From Cupriavidus respiraculi (GTDB lineage: Bacteria > Pseudomonadota > Gammaproteobacteria > Burkholderiales > Burkholderiaceae), in NCBI RefSeq assembly GCF_914271545.1, contig NZ_CAJZAH010000011.1, forward strand, positions 1 to 40,342: a stretch of 40,342 bases of DNA, in the 5' to 3' direction. This document shows, one piece after another, positions 22,804 to 30,885 of the stretch. The notes beneath the pieces were generated by a model, which was not told the DNA's origin, did not search any database, and saw only the letters and a list, made by a program, of their open reading frames with translations. Position numbers and translations under genes: made by a program. Position 1 is the first letter of the stretch; the number at the start of each line of letters is the position of its first letter.

Positions 22804-25800
22804 ATGCGCGACATCATCGGTTATGGCGGGGGAGGGAAGGGCGGCGGCGGTGGCTCGGCGCCGACTGAGAGCCCCGATAGCCTGCATTCGATCGCCTACG
22901 CGAGGGTGCTCGATCTGATCTCGGAGGGCGAGATTGGCGGCCTGGTCAACGGACTGCGCAGCGTCTACCTGGACGGCACGCCGCTCGTCAACGACGATGG
23001 CAGCGCCAATTTCCAGAACGTCACGGTGGATCACCGTGTCGGCACGCAGGACCAGGACCACATTCCCGGCTTCCCGGCGGTCGAGAACGAAACGGCCGTC
23101 GCGGTGACGCTCACTGCGGCGTCGGCCTGGAGCCGCGCGGTCACCAACATCCAGCTGTCAGCCGTGCGGATCCGGCTGTCAGTGCCGGCGCTGTCCAAGG
23201 CGAACACCAGCACCGGGGACATTGGCGGCTACCGGGTCGAGTATGCGATCGACGTGGCCACCGACGGCGGCAGCTATGAGCAGGTGCTCGCCTCGGCCTT
23301 CGATGGCAAGACCACCAGCAAGTATGAGCGCAGCGAGCGCATCAACCTGCCGCCGGCGACCATCGGCTGGACGGTGCGCGTGCGGCGCCTCACCCCGAAC
23401 GCCAACAGCAGCACAATCCAGGACACGACCATTGTCGAGTCCATCACGGAAATCATCGACGCGAAGCTGCGTTACCCGAACAGCGCCATCGTCGGCATTC
23501 AGGTCGACGCGCGCCAGTTCAACAACATTCCGACCCGTTCCTACGATCAGTGGGGCCGGATCATCCGGGTGCCGAGCAACTACGACGCCGAGAGCCGCAC
23601 GTACATCGGCGTGTGGGACGGCACTTTCAAGACCGCCTGGACGAACAACCCGGCGTGGGTCTTCTACGACCTGGTGCTGCACCAGCGCTACGGCCTCGGC
23701 GACCGTGTCAACGCCGCGATGATCGACAAGTGGTCGCTCTACCAGATCGGGCAGTACTGCGACCAGCTGGTGCCGGACGGCAAGGGCGGCCAGGAACCGC
23801 GCTTCACCTGCAACTGCTACCTGCAGTCGCGTGCCGACGCATACAAGGTCCTGCAGGACCTGGCGTCGATCTTCCGCGGCATGGCGTATTGGGCCTCGGG
23901 CAACGTCATGGCCGTGGCTGACATGCCGGCAGACCCGGTCTACACCTTCACCGCGGCCAACGTGGTGGACGGCCGGTTCACCTATGCGGGCAGCTCGCGC
24001 AAGAGCCGCAAGACCGTGGCGCTGGTGAGCTGGAACGACCCGGACGACTTCTACCGGGCCAAGGTCGAGTACGTGCCCGACGAGGAGGGCATGGGCCGGT
24101 ATGGCGTACAGGAAACGGAGGTGATCGCCTTCGGCTGCACGTCCCAGGGGCAGGCGCATCGGGCTGGCCAGTGGATTCTACTGACCAGCCGGCTGGAGAC
24201 CGAGACCGTGACGTTCCAGGTGGGGCTGGACGCCGCGCTGGTGGGGCCGGGCAGCATCGTCCGCGTAGTCGACCCGGCGCGGGCGGGGCGCCGCATCGGC
24301 GGCCGCATTCGCAGCGCGGCCGGCCGCACCGTCGTGCTCGACAAGGCTGACCAGATCGAGGTGGGCAATACGCTGACCGTGGTATTGCCGTCAGGGGTGG
24401 CGCAGACCCGGACGGTGGCCGCCCTCGATGGCGACAGCATCACGGTATCGGCGGACTGGACCGAGGCGCTGCAGCCGCAGTCGGTGTGGGCGATCGAGAG
24501 CGCGGAGCTGAAGGCGCAGCTGTTCCGCATTCTGAGCGTGGCAGAGGGGGATGGCATCACCTACTCGATCACGGCGGTCAAGCACGAGCCAGGCAAGTTT
24601 GCGGCGATCGACAACGGCACGCGGATCGAGCCGCGGCCGGTGACGGTGATCCCGCCGTCCGTGCAGCCGCCGCCGACCAACGTGGGGTTCGCCACCTACT
24701 CGCTGATCGACCAGGGCATCGCTATCACCACGATGGAGATCAAGTGGGAGGCCGCCCCCAAGGCCATCGCCTATGAGGTGGAATGGCGCCGGGACAACAG
24801 CGAGTGGGTGCGGGCGGGCCGCACGGGATCGCAGAGCATCGAGGTCAGGGGTATCTACGCGGGCACCTATGTCGCGCGCGTGCGGGCGATCAACCCGTTG
24901 GACGTGGCATCGGTTCCCGCCTACTCGCCCGAGACGTACCTGCAAGGCAAGACGTCGCCGCCTCCTGTGGTGAGCAGCTTCTTTGCCACCGGTCTGGTGT
25001 TCGGCATCCGGTTGGATTGGGGCTTTCCGGCTGGACCGCTCGATGTGGAGCGCACCGAGATCTGGTACAGCCAGACCAGCCAGCGCGAGGATGCGATCAA
25101 GCTGGCCGACTTCGCCTATCCGCAGAACACCCACACCATGATGGGGCTGGCCGCCGGCGTGACGTTCTTCTTTTGGGCGCGCCTGGTCGACAAGAGCGGC
25201 AACATCGGCGAGTGGTATCCGACCGGAGTCGGCATCATCGGGCAGAGCAGCTCCGATGCCGACGAGGTACTCGACTATCTCACCGGCAAGATCACCAAGA
25301 CGCAGCTGGCCGGCGGGCTGCTTACCGCTATCGACTCGATCCAACCGCCCTTTGCGGGCAGCGACGAGGACTATGCCGGCGACGACAACGTCTTTGCCGG
25401 CATCGTTTCGACACAGTCCACGCTGGAGGCGGCGGACATGGCGATGGCCCAGCAGATCACCACCATGCAGGCGACGGTGGGGCAAAGCTCGGCCGCGGTG
25501 CAGACGATCGCGCAGACGGTGGCGAATCAGAACGGCAAGTTGGCCGCGATGTACACCATCAAGACGCAGATCACTCAGGACGGCCGGACGTACCTGGCCG
25601 GCATTGGGATCGGCGTGGAGAGCGATGGCGAAGTGGTGGAGAGCCAGGTGCTGGTGGCTGCTGACCGGTTCGCCGTGATTCACCCGAACGGCAGCGGTGT
25701 GGTGTCGCCCTTCGTCATCCAGAACGGGCAGGTCTTTATGAGCCAGGCATTCATCGGCGACGGGACGATCACCAACGCCAAGATCGGAAACACCATCCAG

Positions 25801-25968
25801 TCCAACACCTACGCGCCGAACGGCCGGCCGACCTGGTACCTCGACAAGTCGGGGGTGTTCGAGCAGAACGCCGGGGACGCCTCCGGCGGCATGGAGCAGC
25901 GGCCGACCGCGATCCGCATGTGGGACCAGAACGGGACCACACGCATTTTTATCGGGAGACGAAGCTGA
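22804..25968 (+). CDS. Central tail tip / host specificity protein J-like
   Basis: A 1054-residue receptor-binding hub. It has a Gly-rich N-terminus (YGGGGKGGGGGSAPTESPDSL), then the conserved J core (IAYARVLDLISEGEIGGLVNGLRSVYLDGTPL and WVFYDLVLHQRYGLGDRV). Fibronectin-III-like domains lie around residues 610-820. The C-terminal lambda-J-like section (MAQQITTMQATVG...AVIHPNGSGVVSPFVIQNGQVFMSQAFIGDGTITNAKIG) is also present. It determines adsorption to the host. Confidence 0.95.
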   Translation: MRDIIGYGGGGKGGGGGSAPTESPDSLHSIAYARVLDLISEGEIGGLVNGLRSVYLDGTPLVNDDGSANFQNVTVDHRVGTQDQDHIPGFPAVENETAVAVTLTAASAWSRAVTNIQLSAVRIRLSVPALSKANTSTGDIGGYRVEYAIDVATDGGSYEQVLASAFDGKTTSKYERSERINLPPATIGWTVRVRRLTPNANSSTIQDTTIVESITEIIDAKLRYPNSAIVGIQVDARQFNNIPTRSYDQWGRIIRVPSNYDAESRTYIGVWDGTFKTAWTNNPAWVFYDLVLHQRYGLGDRVNAAMIDKWSLYQIGQYCDQLVPDGKGGQEPRFTCNCYLQSRADAYKVLQDLASIFRGMAYWASGNVMAVADMPADPVYTFTAANVVDGRFTYAGSSRKSRKTVALVSWNDPDDFYRAKVEYVPDEEGMGRYGVQETEVIAFGCTSQGQAHRAGQWILLTSRLETETVTFQVGLDAALVGPGSIVRVVDPARAGRRIGGRIRSAAGRTVVLDKADQIEVGNTLTVVLPSGVAQTRTVAALDGDSITVSADWTEALQPQSVWAIESAELKAQLFRILSVAEGDGITYSITAVKHEPGKFAAIDNGTRIEPRPVTVIPPSVQPPPTNVGFATYSLIDQGIAITTMEIKWEAAPKAIAYEVEWRRDNSEWVRAGRTGSQSIEVRGIYAGTYVARVRAINPLDVASVPAYSPETYLQGKTSPPPVVSSFFATGLVFGIRLDWGFPAGPLDVERTEIWYSQTSQREDAIKLADFAYPQNTHTMMGLAAGVTFFFWARLVDKSGNIGEWYPTGVGIIGQSSSDADEVLDYLTGKITKTQLAGGLLTAIDSIQPPFAGSDEDYAGDDNVFAGIVSTQSTLEAADMAMAQQITTMQATVGQSSAAVQTIAQTVANQNGKLAAMYTIKTQITQDGRTYLAGIGIGVESDGEVVESQVLVAADRFAVIHPNGSGVVSPFVIQNGQVFMSQAFIGDGTITNAKIGNTIQSNTYAPNGRPTWYLDKSGVFEQNAGDASGGMEQRPTAIRMWDQNGTTRIFIGRRS

Positions 25969-26252
25969 TGGCCTCGCAGTATGTGCTCGAGGCGTTCAAT
26001 GCCGACGGTTCGCTCAATTTCGGCAGCGGCGACCGCCTGGGGCGCGTCGTCGGCACGCAGTGGACAGGAACGTCCGACGGTTCAATCAATGTGCCGGCCT
26101 TCGCGCAAGGTACCGGCTTTGCTATTGCAATGCCGGCCGCGGGTTCGGGCGTTTTTGTGCCGCGGATCAGCGTGAGCGGGACCACGCTGAGTTGGACGTT
26201 CGACAGCCCGATCTACCGGGCGCCATCGTACATTTTCTATGGGGTGCGATAA
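25968..26252 (+). CDS. Tail-tip associated hypothetical protein
   Basis: A 94-residue beta-rich protein overlapping the J stop by one base (TGATG). It has no signal or membrane segment (MASQYVLEAFNADGSLNFGSGDRLG...). It is likely a structural tail-tip or fibre accessory by position only. Confidence 0.65.
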   Translation: MASQYVLEAFNADGSLNFGSGDRLGRVVGTQWTGTSDGSINVPAFAQGTGFAIAMPAAGSGVFVPRISVSGTTLSWTFDSPIYRAPSYIFYGVR

Positions 26253-26936
26253 ATGACGTGGGAGTTTAGGGTCGTCAACGATTGGGGCACAGTCCAGATC
26301 GATGACACCTATGCCAATCTGGCGCTCAAGCACGCGCAGACCTATCAGACCGGGCCACCGGCTTCGCAGTACTACGGCAGCGACCTGACGTTCAGTTTTG
26401 CCGGCGCCACGCCGTTTTTTGCGTACCGCTGCACTGCCGGATACGCAACCGTCTTTAGCATTCACGAAAGCGGCGGCGTGTGGACAGTGCGCATGCGCTG
26501 TTCGGCGGGCGTGGGCACGCCGATCACCGTCTACGTGTTCGACCGTCCCATCGTGTCGGCCGGCGGTTGGGGCTTCGACGTGTTCGATGCCGCCGGCAAC
26601 CTGACCTTCAGCTCCGGCTACAAGTACATGCGCGTGGTGGACTGGGTTAGCCCTGCGGCGACCAACCCGCCGGCGGACTATGCGCTCGATCCCAGCAGAA
26701 TCTATGCGGTCTGCCAGGGGTCGTTCGCGTACTCGCAGTACTGGGTATCGCCGGCACCGCCGACCGACCCCAATGCCCGGGGTGACGTCATCACGGAAAT
26801 CTGCGGCGCGGTGTTCCTTGGGTCGGTTCTAAGGTTGGGCACCTATGAGGAAAACGTGGTCATGAACCAGCCGTTCTACCAAGGGTTCGCTGGCGGCAGC
26901 GCTCAGTACCTCATCATCGACGTGACGGGTCTGTAG
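26253..26936 (+). CDS. Hypothetical tail protein
   Basis: A 227-residue protein that starts immediately after the previous stop. It is beta-rich and aromatic (MTWEFRVVNDWGTVQIDDTY...), with four Cys residues and a Gly-rich C-terminal GFAGGSAQYLIIDVTGL. Position after J and its composition suggest a virion or adsorption-related role. No family is assigned with confidence. It ends four bases before the oppositely oriented lipoprotein gene. Confidence 0.65.
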   Translation: MTWEFRVVNDWGTVQIDDTYANLALKHAQTYQTGPPASQYYGSDLTFSFAGATPFFAYRCTAGYATVFSIHESGGVWTVRMRCSAGVGTPITVYVFDRPIVSAGGWGFDVFDAAGNLTFSSGYKYMRVVDWVSPAATNPPADYALDPSRIYAVCQGSFAYSQYWVSPAPPTDPNARGDVITEICGAVFLGSVLRLGTYEENVVMNQPFYQGFAGGSAQYLIIDVTGL

Positions 26937-26940
26937 CCGG

Positions 26941-27228
26941 TCACATCCCCCCGACCTTGAATGAGGACCCGCCCAACTGGCGCACCCGCCGGATATCGGC
27001 GTCCTCGGCCACCCGCGTTGCCTCGATGACGCGGGCGCGCTCGGTGGAGCAGTCAGAGGCTTTCGCGTCCAGGCATGCATACATCGCCTTACGGGCGTTG
27101 TAGAGCGCCTGGGCGGGATCGTTGGGGTTCTCGGGCATCGCTTTCGGTGCCCAGGAGCCGCAGGCGGCGAGAGTGGCGGCGGCGAGCGCCGGCAGCGCTC
27201 GGGTGGCGATAGTGTGGAGCTGACCCAT
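26941..27228 (-). CDS. Lipoprotein, candidate moron / superinfection exclusion
   Basis: A 95-residue protein from ATG 27228, the only minus-strand gene inside the late block. It has a type II signal peptide with lipobox LAAC (Cys23) followed by Gly-Ser-Trp. The mature part has a CysX7Cys pair (YACLDAKASDCS) and is helical. Reverse orientation, a single gene and an envelope signal fit a lysogenic-conversion moron. Blocking of superinfection is one common role, but nothing here proves it. An in-frame start at 27291 or 27261 would add residues before the signal. Confidence 0.7.
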   Translation of the reverse strand: MGQLHTIATRALPALAAATLAACGSWAPKAMPENPNDPAQALYNARKAMYACLDAKASDCSTERARVIEATRVAEDADIRRVRQLGGSSFKVGGM

Positions 27229-27378
27229 TTTCTTGTCCGTTTTGTTGTGTTTGGCCGACATTGGCCGCGCCGATGGTAACGGCGGGCTCACCTTCTGACT
27301 ACGGTAAAACCGCCCCCCTTTTGTAGGGTGGAAGTCTCCCGCCGCCGCCGTCCAACCCGCTGAACTCCTTTTCCACCC

Positions 27379-27400
27379 AGCCCGCGCTCGCGGGCTTTTT
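27379..27400 (+). terminator. Terminator-like hairpin before the endolysin gene
   Basis: AGCCCGCG (27379-27386) pairs with CGCGGGCT (27389-27396), followed by five T and CATTTC. The core 19 bases (27380-27398) repeat 7014-7032 exactly. It sits nine bases before the endolysin ATG. Confidence 0.65.
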
Positions 27401-27408
27401 CATTTCCC

Positions 27409-28047
27409 ATGGACAAACAGACATTCCAAAAGGCGGCCGGCCTGTCGGCGGCGCTCGCCGATCGCTGGTTCGCGCCCGTGTCGGCCGCGCTCTTCGAGTT
27501 CGGAATCCTGCAGCCGCACCGCGTGGCGCAATGGATCGCCCAGGTGGGCCACGAATCGCGGGGGTTCTCGGCCCTGTCGGAATCGTTCGACTACCGGCCT
27601 GAAGCGCTGGTGGCCACCTTCTCGCGCATGACGCCGGCGGTGGCCCGGCAGCTCGGCCGCCAGGCCGGCGAGCGGATGGTCCCGCTGGACCGCCAGGCCC
27701 GCATCGCCAACATCGCCTACGCGGGCCGGTACGGCAACGGCGACGCGGCCAGCGGCGACGGCTGGCGACATCGCGGCCGGGGCCTCAAGCAGATCACCTT
27801 CCGCGACAACTACCGCGACTGCGGGCAGGCGCTCGGCGTTGACCTGGTCAGTCAGCCCGATCTGCTGGCCACCGACGACACACTGGCCGCGCGCTCGGCG
27901 GCGTGGTTCTGGTACGCGAACGGCTGCAACCAGCTGGCCGACCGCGGCGACTTTCGCCAGCTCACCCGCCGGATCAACGGCGGGGAGAACGGCATCGAGC
28001 AACGCGAGCAGCGATGGCTGCTGGCGCGGCAATTCATCCACGCATGA
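27409..28047 (+). CDS. Endolysin, glycoside hydrolase family 19
   Basis: A 212-residue chitinase-like GH19 lysozyme that cleaves peptidoglycan glycan strands. The first catalytic Glu is in VGHESRGFSAL and the second probably in SESFDYRPEAL. YRGRGLKQIT-like sequence (HRGRGLKQITFRDNY) and the C-terminal TRRINGGENGIEQREQRW also match. No signal peptide is seen, so it depends on the holin. Its stop overlaps a possible holin start (ATGA at 28044). Confidence 0.92.
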   Translation: MDKQTFQKAAGLSAALADRWFAPVSAALFEFGILQPHRVAQWIAQVGHESRGFSALSESFDYRPEALVATFSRMTPAVARQLGRQAGERMVPLDRQARIANIAYAGRYGNGDAASGDGWRHRGRGLKQITFRDNYRDCGQALGVDLVSQPDLLATDDTLAARSAAWFWYANGCNQLADRGDFRQLTRRINGGENGIEQREQRWLLARQFIHA

Positions 28048-28070
28048 CCCAACGAAAGGAACGGGTGCAA

Positions 28071-28367
28071 ATGGAAAAAGAGCAAAACGCAGTGCTGTCG
28101 CTGCTGGTGCTGGGCGCGGTGATCGCGGTGGGCAAGATGCTGGTCAGCGATGACCCGATCAAGCTGCGCCTGGTTCTCGGGCGGGCGCTACTCGGCTCAG
28201 CCACGGCGATGGTGGCCGGTGTCGCGTTGATGCAGTTCCCCGAGATGTCGCTCACCGCGCTGCTGGGAATCGGCTCGGCGCTGGGCATCGTCGGTAGCCA
28301 GTACCTTGAACTGTTCTTCCGGCGCTGGATGGGCCGGCAGGGAGGTGGCCGTGATCAATCTCGTTAA
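28071..28367 (+). CDS. Holin with three membrane segments, possible dual start
   Basis: A 98-residue protein from ATG 28071, with AAAGGA ten bases upstream. Three hydrophobic segments (about 5-24, 33-56 and 60-83) and a basic C-terminus (FFRRWMGRQGGGRDQSR) fit a class I holin. An in-frame ATG at 28044, coupled to the endolysin stop, adds nine residues (MTQRKERVQ) with three extra positive charges. This resembles the lambda holin/antiholin dual start. The overlap with Rz (28351) is 17 bp. Confidence 0.8.
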   Translation: MEKEQNAVLSLLVLGAVIAVGKMLVSDDPIKLRLVLGRALLGSATAMVAGVALMQFPEMSLTALLGIGSALGIVGSQYLELFFRRWMGRQGGGRDQSR

Positions 28368-28926
28368 GCGCGTGGCCGGCGCGCTGGCAAGTGGCAAGGG
28401 CTACGTCCTGGTGCTGCTGGTCGTTCTCGGGCTGGGGCTCGTGATCGGCGGCACCAGTGCGTGGCGCTGGCAGGCCAACGCCTACGGCAAGCAGCTCGCT
28501 GAGCAGCGCGGCGCGCACAAGGCAGAGCTGGCGGAGGCGTGGAAGGATTCGGCGGGCTGGTCGGAGCGGTACCGCGAGTCGGAACGCAATGCGGGCCTGG
28601 CCCGCGACAACATCATGGCGCAAGCCAGAAAGGAAATCGATGCGGAAAAGTCTGCTGCAGCTGCTCGTATTGCTGCTTTGCGCGCTGGCACTGTCCGGCT
28701 GTCAGTCCCTGTCGTCGCAGCCCTCCCGGCCTCCGGCGCCGGCGACGTGCCCGCGCATGCCGGCCCTGCCTGGGGACTTCGTGAAGCGCGAGCCGAACTT
28801 GCTCCAGAGGCTGGAGCGGCTCTCTACGCCATCGCCGTCGACGGCAATGCCGGGATCCGCGACGCCAACGCCTGTATCGACATCTACAACGCCGTCCGCG
28901 AGCAGGTGAACGTGGCCGGCGAGTAA
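28351..28926 (+). CDS. Inner-membrane spanin Rz-like
   Basis: A 191-residue protein from GTG 28351, with GGAGG five bases upstream. The N-terminal membrane anchor (VLVLLVVLGLGLVIGG) is followed by a long coiled coil (AYGKQLAEQRGAHKAELAEAWK...). This is the Rz layout, in which the periplasmic part spans to Rz1 and fuses inner and outer membranes after endolysin action. A separate lipoprotein frame lies inside it at 28640-28909. Confidence 0.88.
   Translation: MINLVKRVAGALASGKGYVLVLLVVLGLGLVIGGTSAWRWQANAYGKQLAEQRGAHKAELAEAWKDSAGWSERYRESERNAGLARDNIMAQARKEIDAEKSAAAARIAALRAGTVRLSVPVVAALPASGAGDVPAHAGPAWGLREARAELAPEAGAALYAIAVDGNAGIRDANACIDIYNAVREQVNVAGE
28640..28909 (+). CDS. Outer-membrane spanin Rz1-like, nested in Rz
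   Basis: An 89-residue lipoprotein in the +1 frame inside the Rz gene, with AAGGAA before ATG 28640. Signal peptide and lipobox ALSGC (Cys21) are clear, followed by a Pro/Ser-rich mature chain. Rz/Rz1 embedding is known from lambda. It completes the spanin complex. Confidence 0.87.
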   Translation: MRKSLLQLLVLLLCALALSGCQSLSSQPSRPPAPATCPRMPALPGDFVKREPNLLQRLERLSTPSPSTAMPGSATPTPVSTSTTPSASR

Positions 28927-29064
28927 AGACAGGGCGACCACCAGCGGCGTTGCAGCGCCGCCGGTGGCCACCGAACACACTGAGCATGCCAGTGAGCCCA
29001 GCCAAGGCCCTGCCACCTTCCTAGGAGGCGGGCGGATCATACCAAAAAGTAAAGGCTCACCAGA

Positions 29065-29853
29065 ATGGCAAATCCCATCATCCCGTGGATCGGCGGCAAG
29101 CGCCGGCTCGCGGAGACTCTTCTTTCGCGGTTCCCCGCGCACCAGTGCTATGTCGAGGTGTTCGCCGGCGGCGCCGCCCTGTTCTTCATGCGCCCGCCCG
29201 CCCAGGTCGAGGTCATCAACGACGTCAACGGCGAGCTGGTCAACCTGTATCGCGTGGTGCAGCATCACCTTGAGGAATTCGTGCGCCAGTTCAAATGGGC
29301 GCTCACCAGCCGCCAGGTGTTCCAGTGGCTGAAGGAAACGAAGCCGGCCACGCTCACCGACATTCAACGCGCGGCGCGCTTCTACTACCTGCAGCAAAAC
29401 TGCTTCGGCGGCAAGGTCGACGGCCAGACGTTCGGCACGGCCACCACCACGCCGCCGGGCCTGAACCTGTTGCGCCTCGAGGAGAACCTGTCGGCGGCGC
29501 ACCTGCGGCTGGCCAGCGCCTTCGTGGAGCATCTGGACTGGTCCGCGTGCCTGGCGCGCTATGACCGCGCGCATACGCTGTTCTACATGGACCCGCCCTA
29601 TTGGGAAACGGAAGGGTATGGCGTGGACTTCCCGCTGAGCGAATATGAGCGCATGGCTGAGGCGATGCGCGGGCTCAAGGGCAAGGCCATCGTCAGCCTG
29701 AACGACCATCCCGAGATCCGGCGGATCTTCGCCGGCTTTGACATCGAGTCGCTGGACATCAATTACACCGTGGGCGGCGGCCAGGGCGTCGCCAGGCGCG
29801 AGGTGATCATCTACAGCTGGGACAGGGAAGAAGAACCGGCGGGATTGTTCTGA
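29065..29853 (+). CDS. DNA adenine methylase, Dam-like
   Basis: A 262-residue N6-adenine methyltransferase of the D12/Dam class. The SAM motif is VEVFAGGAALFF (residues 30-41) and the catalytic DPPY is at 176-179 (YMDPPYW). The N-terminal IPWIGGKRRLAETLL is typical. No restriction enzyme is adjacent, so protection from host enzymes or regulation by methylation are the likely uses. It ends the rightward gene set, and the 138-bp gap before it (28927-29064) shows no feature. Confidence 0.92.
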   Translation: MANPIIPWIGGKRRLAETLLSRFPAHQCYVEVFAGGAALFFMRPPAQVEVINDVNGELVNLYRVVQHHLEEFVRQFKWALTSRQVFQWLKETKPATLTDIQRAARFYYLQQNCFGGKVDGQTFGTATTTPPGLNLLRLEENLSAAHLRLASAFVEHLDWSACLARYDRAHTLFYMDPPYWETEGYGVDFPLSEYERMAEAMRGLKGKAIVSLNDHPEIRRIFAGFDIESLDINYTVGGGQGVARREVIIYSWDREEEPAGLF

Positions 29854-29882
29854 GCAATACGAACGCGCTGCTCGTTCGACTG

Positions 29883-29908
29883 TGCGGGCCGGCTCGCGCC
29901 GGCCCGCA
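29883..29908. terminator. GC-rich hairpin after the Dam-like gene
   Basis: TGCGGGCCGGC pairs perfectly over 11 bp with GCCGGCCCGCA around a TCGC loop. No T tract follows on either strand, so it may act as a weak terminator or an RNA-end stabiliser. Confidence 0.4.
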
Positions 29909-29911
29909 ACG

Positions 29912-30004
29912 TCAGGTCGCGATGATCCAGATGACCCAGCATAACGCCCTAAGGCATGCCGCCACGTCGACTTTCACATCCACCTTCACAGTTACTTTCG
30001 CCAT
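29912..30004 (-). CDS. Possible 30-residue hydrophobic peptide
   Basis: From ATG 30004 the frame reads MAKVTVKVDVKVDVAACLRA followed by LCWVIWIIAT. An alternating Val/Lys strand is followed by a short hydrophobic end. No good ribosome-binding site is present. A perfect 16-bp palindrome lies 17 bases upstream. It could be a small membrane peptide or chance. Confidence 0.28.
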   Translation of the reverse strand: MAKVTVKVDVKVDVAACLRALCWVIWIIAT

Positions 30005-30021
30005 GATTGCGTCAGGGGAAA

Positions 30022-30037
30022 GCCTGTGGCCACAGGC
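30022..30037. promoter_or_regulatory. Perfect 16-bp palindrome, function unknown
   Basis: GCCTGTGGCCACAGGC is a complete inverted repeat, and GCCTGT occurs again at 30043-30048. It may be a protein-binding site in front of the minus-strand peptide frame. Confidence 0.4.
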
Positions 30038-30184
30038 AGTTAGCCTGTTGAATTTGTATCCCGCCCTTGCATGGCGGCTGCGAGCGGCCTGTCTAGAATG
30101 GTCCCTCGCGCCCGGTTCCGCGTTATCCGCATGAATCACTCCTGCGGGCGCTTCCACGGGTCAGCTCTACGCCCTTAAGGCTGG

Positions 30185-30203
30185 ATTGAGACACCGTCTC
30201 AAT
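30185..30203. terminator. Isolated 8-bp stem hairpin
   Basis: ATTGAGAC and GTCTCAAT enclose a three-base loop. It lies about 75 bp downstream of the last minus-strand gene. No T tract follows, so termination is uncertain and an operator is possible. Confidence 0.35.
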
Positions 30204-30278
30204 CTTCGTACAGGCATTTCACCTTGAGCGGCTTGCGAGGCCGCAACCGGGCTTCGCATTCCCGGCGACGTCAATATA

Positions 30279-30461
30279 TCAGAGAGGCCGGTGAGCCAGT
30301 GGGCCATACCGTTCTAGGTATTGTTCCAGCAGGTCAATGGCGGCCTGGACGTTGGAGGCATGGACGCGGCACCAGTCGTAGGTCGGCGTGCCGTCCTTGC
30401 TGGCGCGCAGTCTGGCGATCAGATCCTGCGTGCCATCGCGTGAATACAGGTCGTGCTCCAT
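30279..30461 (-). CDS. Small hypothetical protein downstream of the antitoxin
   Basis: A 60-residue protein from ATG 30461 with a GGAG ribosome-binding site. It is helical and charged (AIDLLEQYLERYG). It starts 25 bp after the antitoxin stop and is probably the third gene of the toxin-antitoxin operon. Function unknown. Confidence 0.6.
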   Translation of the reverse strand: MEHDLYSRDGTQDLIARLRASKDGTPTYDWCRVHASNVQAAIDLLEQYLERYGPLAHRPL

Positions 30462-30486
30462 GGTGGTCTCCTCGCCGGCCACGCCG

Positions 30487-30813
30487 TCACGCAACGTCGA
30501 GCTGCTCCGCATGGATGCCCATGGCGGCCGCGATCTTCTCGCGCGTCGCCTTGCGCACCCGCGGGGCGTTTTCCTGCTTGGCAAAAGCCGGCTGGCTGAT
30601 GCCGAGGCGCTCGGCCACCTCCTTTTGCGTCAGGCCCAGGTGCTCGCGCCAGGCGCGAATGGGTGGCACTTCGTCAACCAGGATGCGCTCGGCCACGGCA
30701 TGGGGCACCAGGTCCTTATCGGTGTCGCTGCGCAGGGCAACGTAGTCGGCGTAGGGGATGACGGCAAAGGCCGGTTGCCCTTGGCCATCGGTGATGATCT
30801 GTACGCGGTCCAT
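30487..30813 (-). CDS. HTH antitoxin
   Basis: A 108-residue protein. The N-terminus (MDRVQIITDGQGQPAFAVIPYADYVAL) resembles Phd/RelB-type segments. The C-terminal half is an XRE helix-turn-helix (LTQKEVAERLGISQPAFAKQE, about residues 60-82). It follows the toxin gene, the toxin-first order of higBA-like systems. It should neutralise the toxin and repress the operon through the palindrome at 31165-31189. Confidence 0.82.
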   Translation of the reverse strand: MDRVQIITDGQGQPAFAVIPYADYVALRSDTDKDLVPHAVAERILVDEVPPIRAWREHLGLTQKEVAERLGISQPAFAKQENAPRVRKATREKIAAAMGIHAEQLDVA

Positions 30814-30858
30814 GTTGGATGTTCCTCTATTCGCTACTGGCTACGGGCTACGAGAACA

Positions 30859-30880
30859 GGGCCGGCCCTCCCGCCGGCCC
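30859..30880 (-). terminator. Hairpin between toxin and antitoxin genes
   Basis: GGGCCGGC (30859-30866) and GCCGGCCC (30873-30880) form an 8-bp GC stem in the 72-bp toxin-antitoxin gap. On the transcript it is followed by UGUUCU only, so it may pause or partly end transcription, or stabilise the RNA. Confidence 0.4.
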
Positions 30881-30885
30881 CTTGT

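Larger units (their letters stand above)
29854..30278. other. Convergent non-coding region between Dam-like gene and TA operon
   Basis: A 425-bp stretch where rightward and leftward gene sets meet. It holds a GC hairpin (29883-29908), a possible 30-residue ORF (29912-30004, minus), a 16-bp palindrome (30022-30037) and a short hairpin (30185-30203). No larger gene is convincing. It may hold terminators for both directions. Confidence 0.6.

Noticed and set aside
24391-25683. Long minus-strand frame opposite J
   Set aside because: Antisense shadow of a conserved tail-tip gene.
29922-30134. 70-codon plus-strand frame after the Dam-like gene
   Set aside because: Low-complexity Thr/Phe run opposite the Val/Lys frame, no ribosome-binding site, crosses the 16-bp palindrome; no support.
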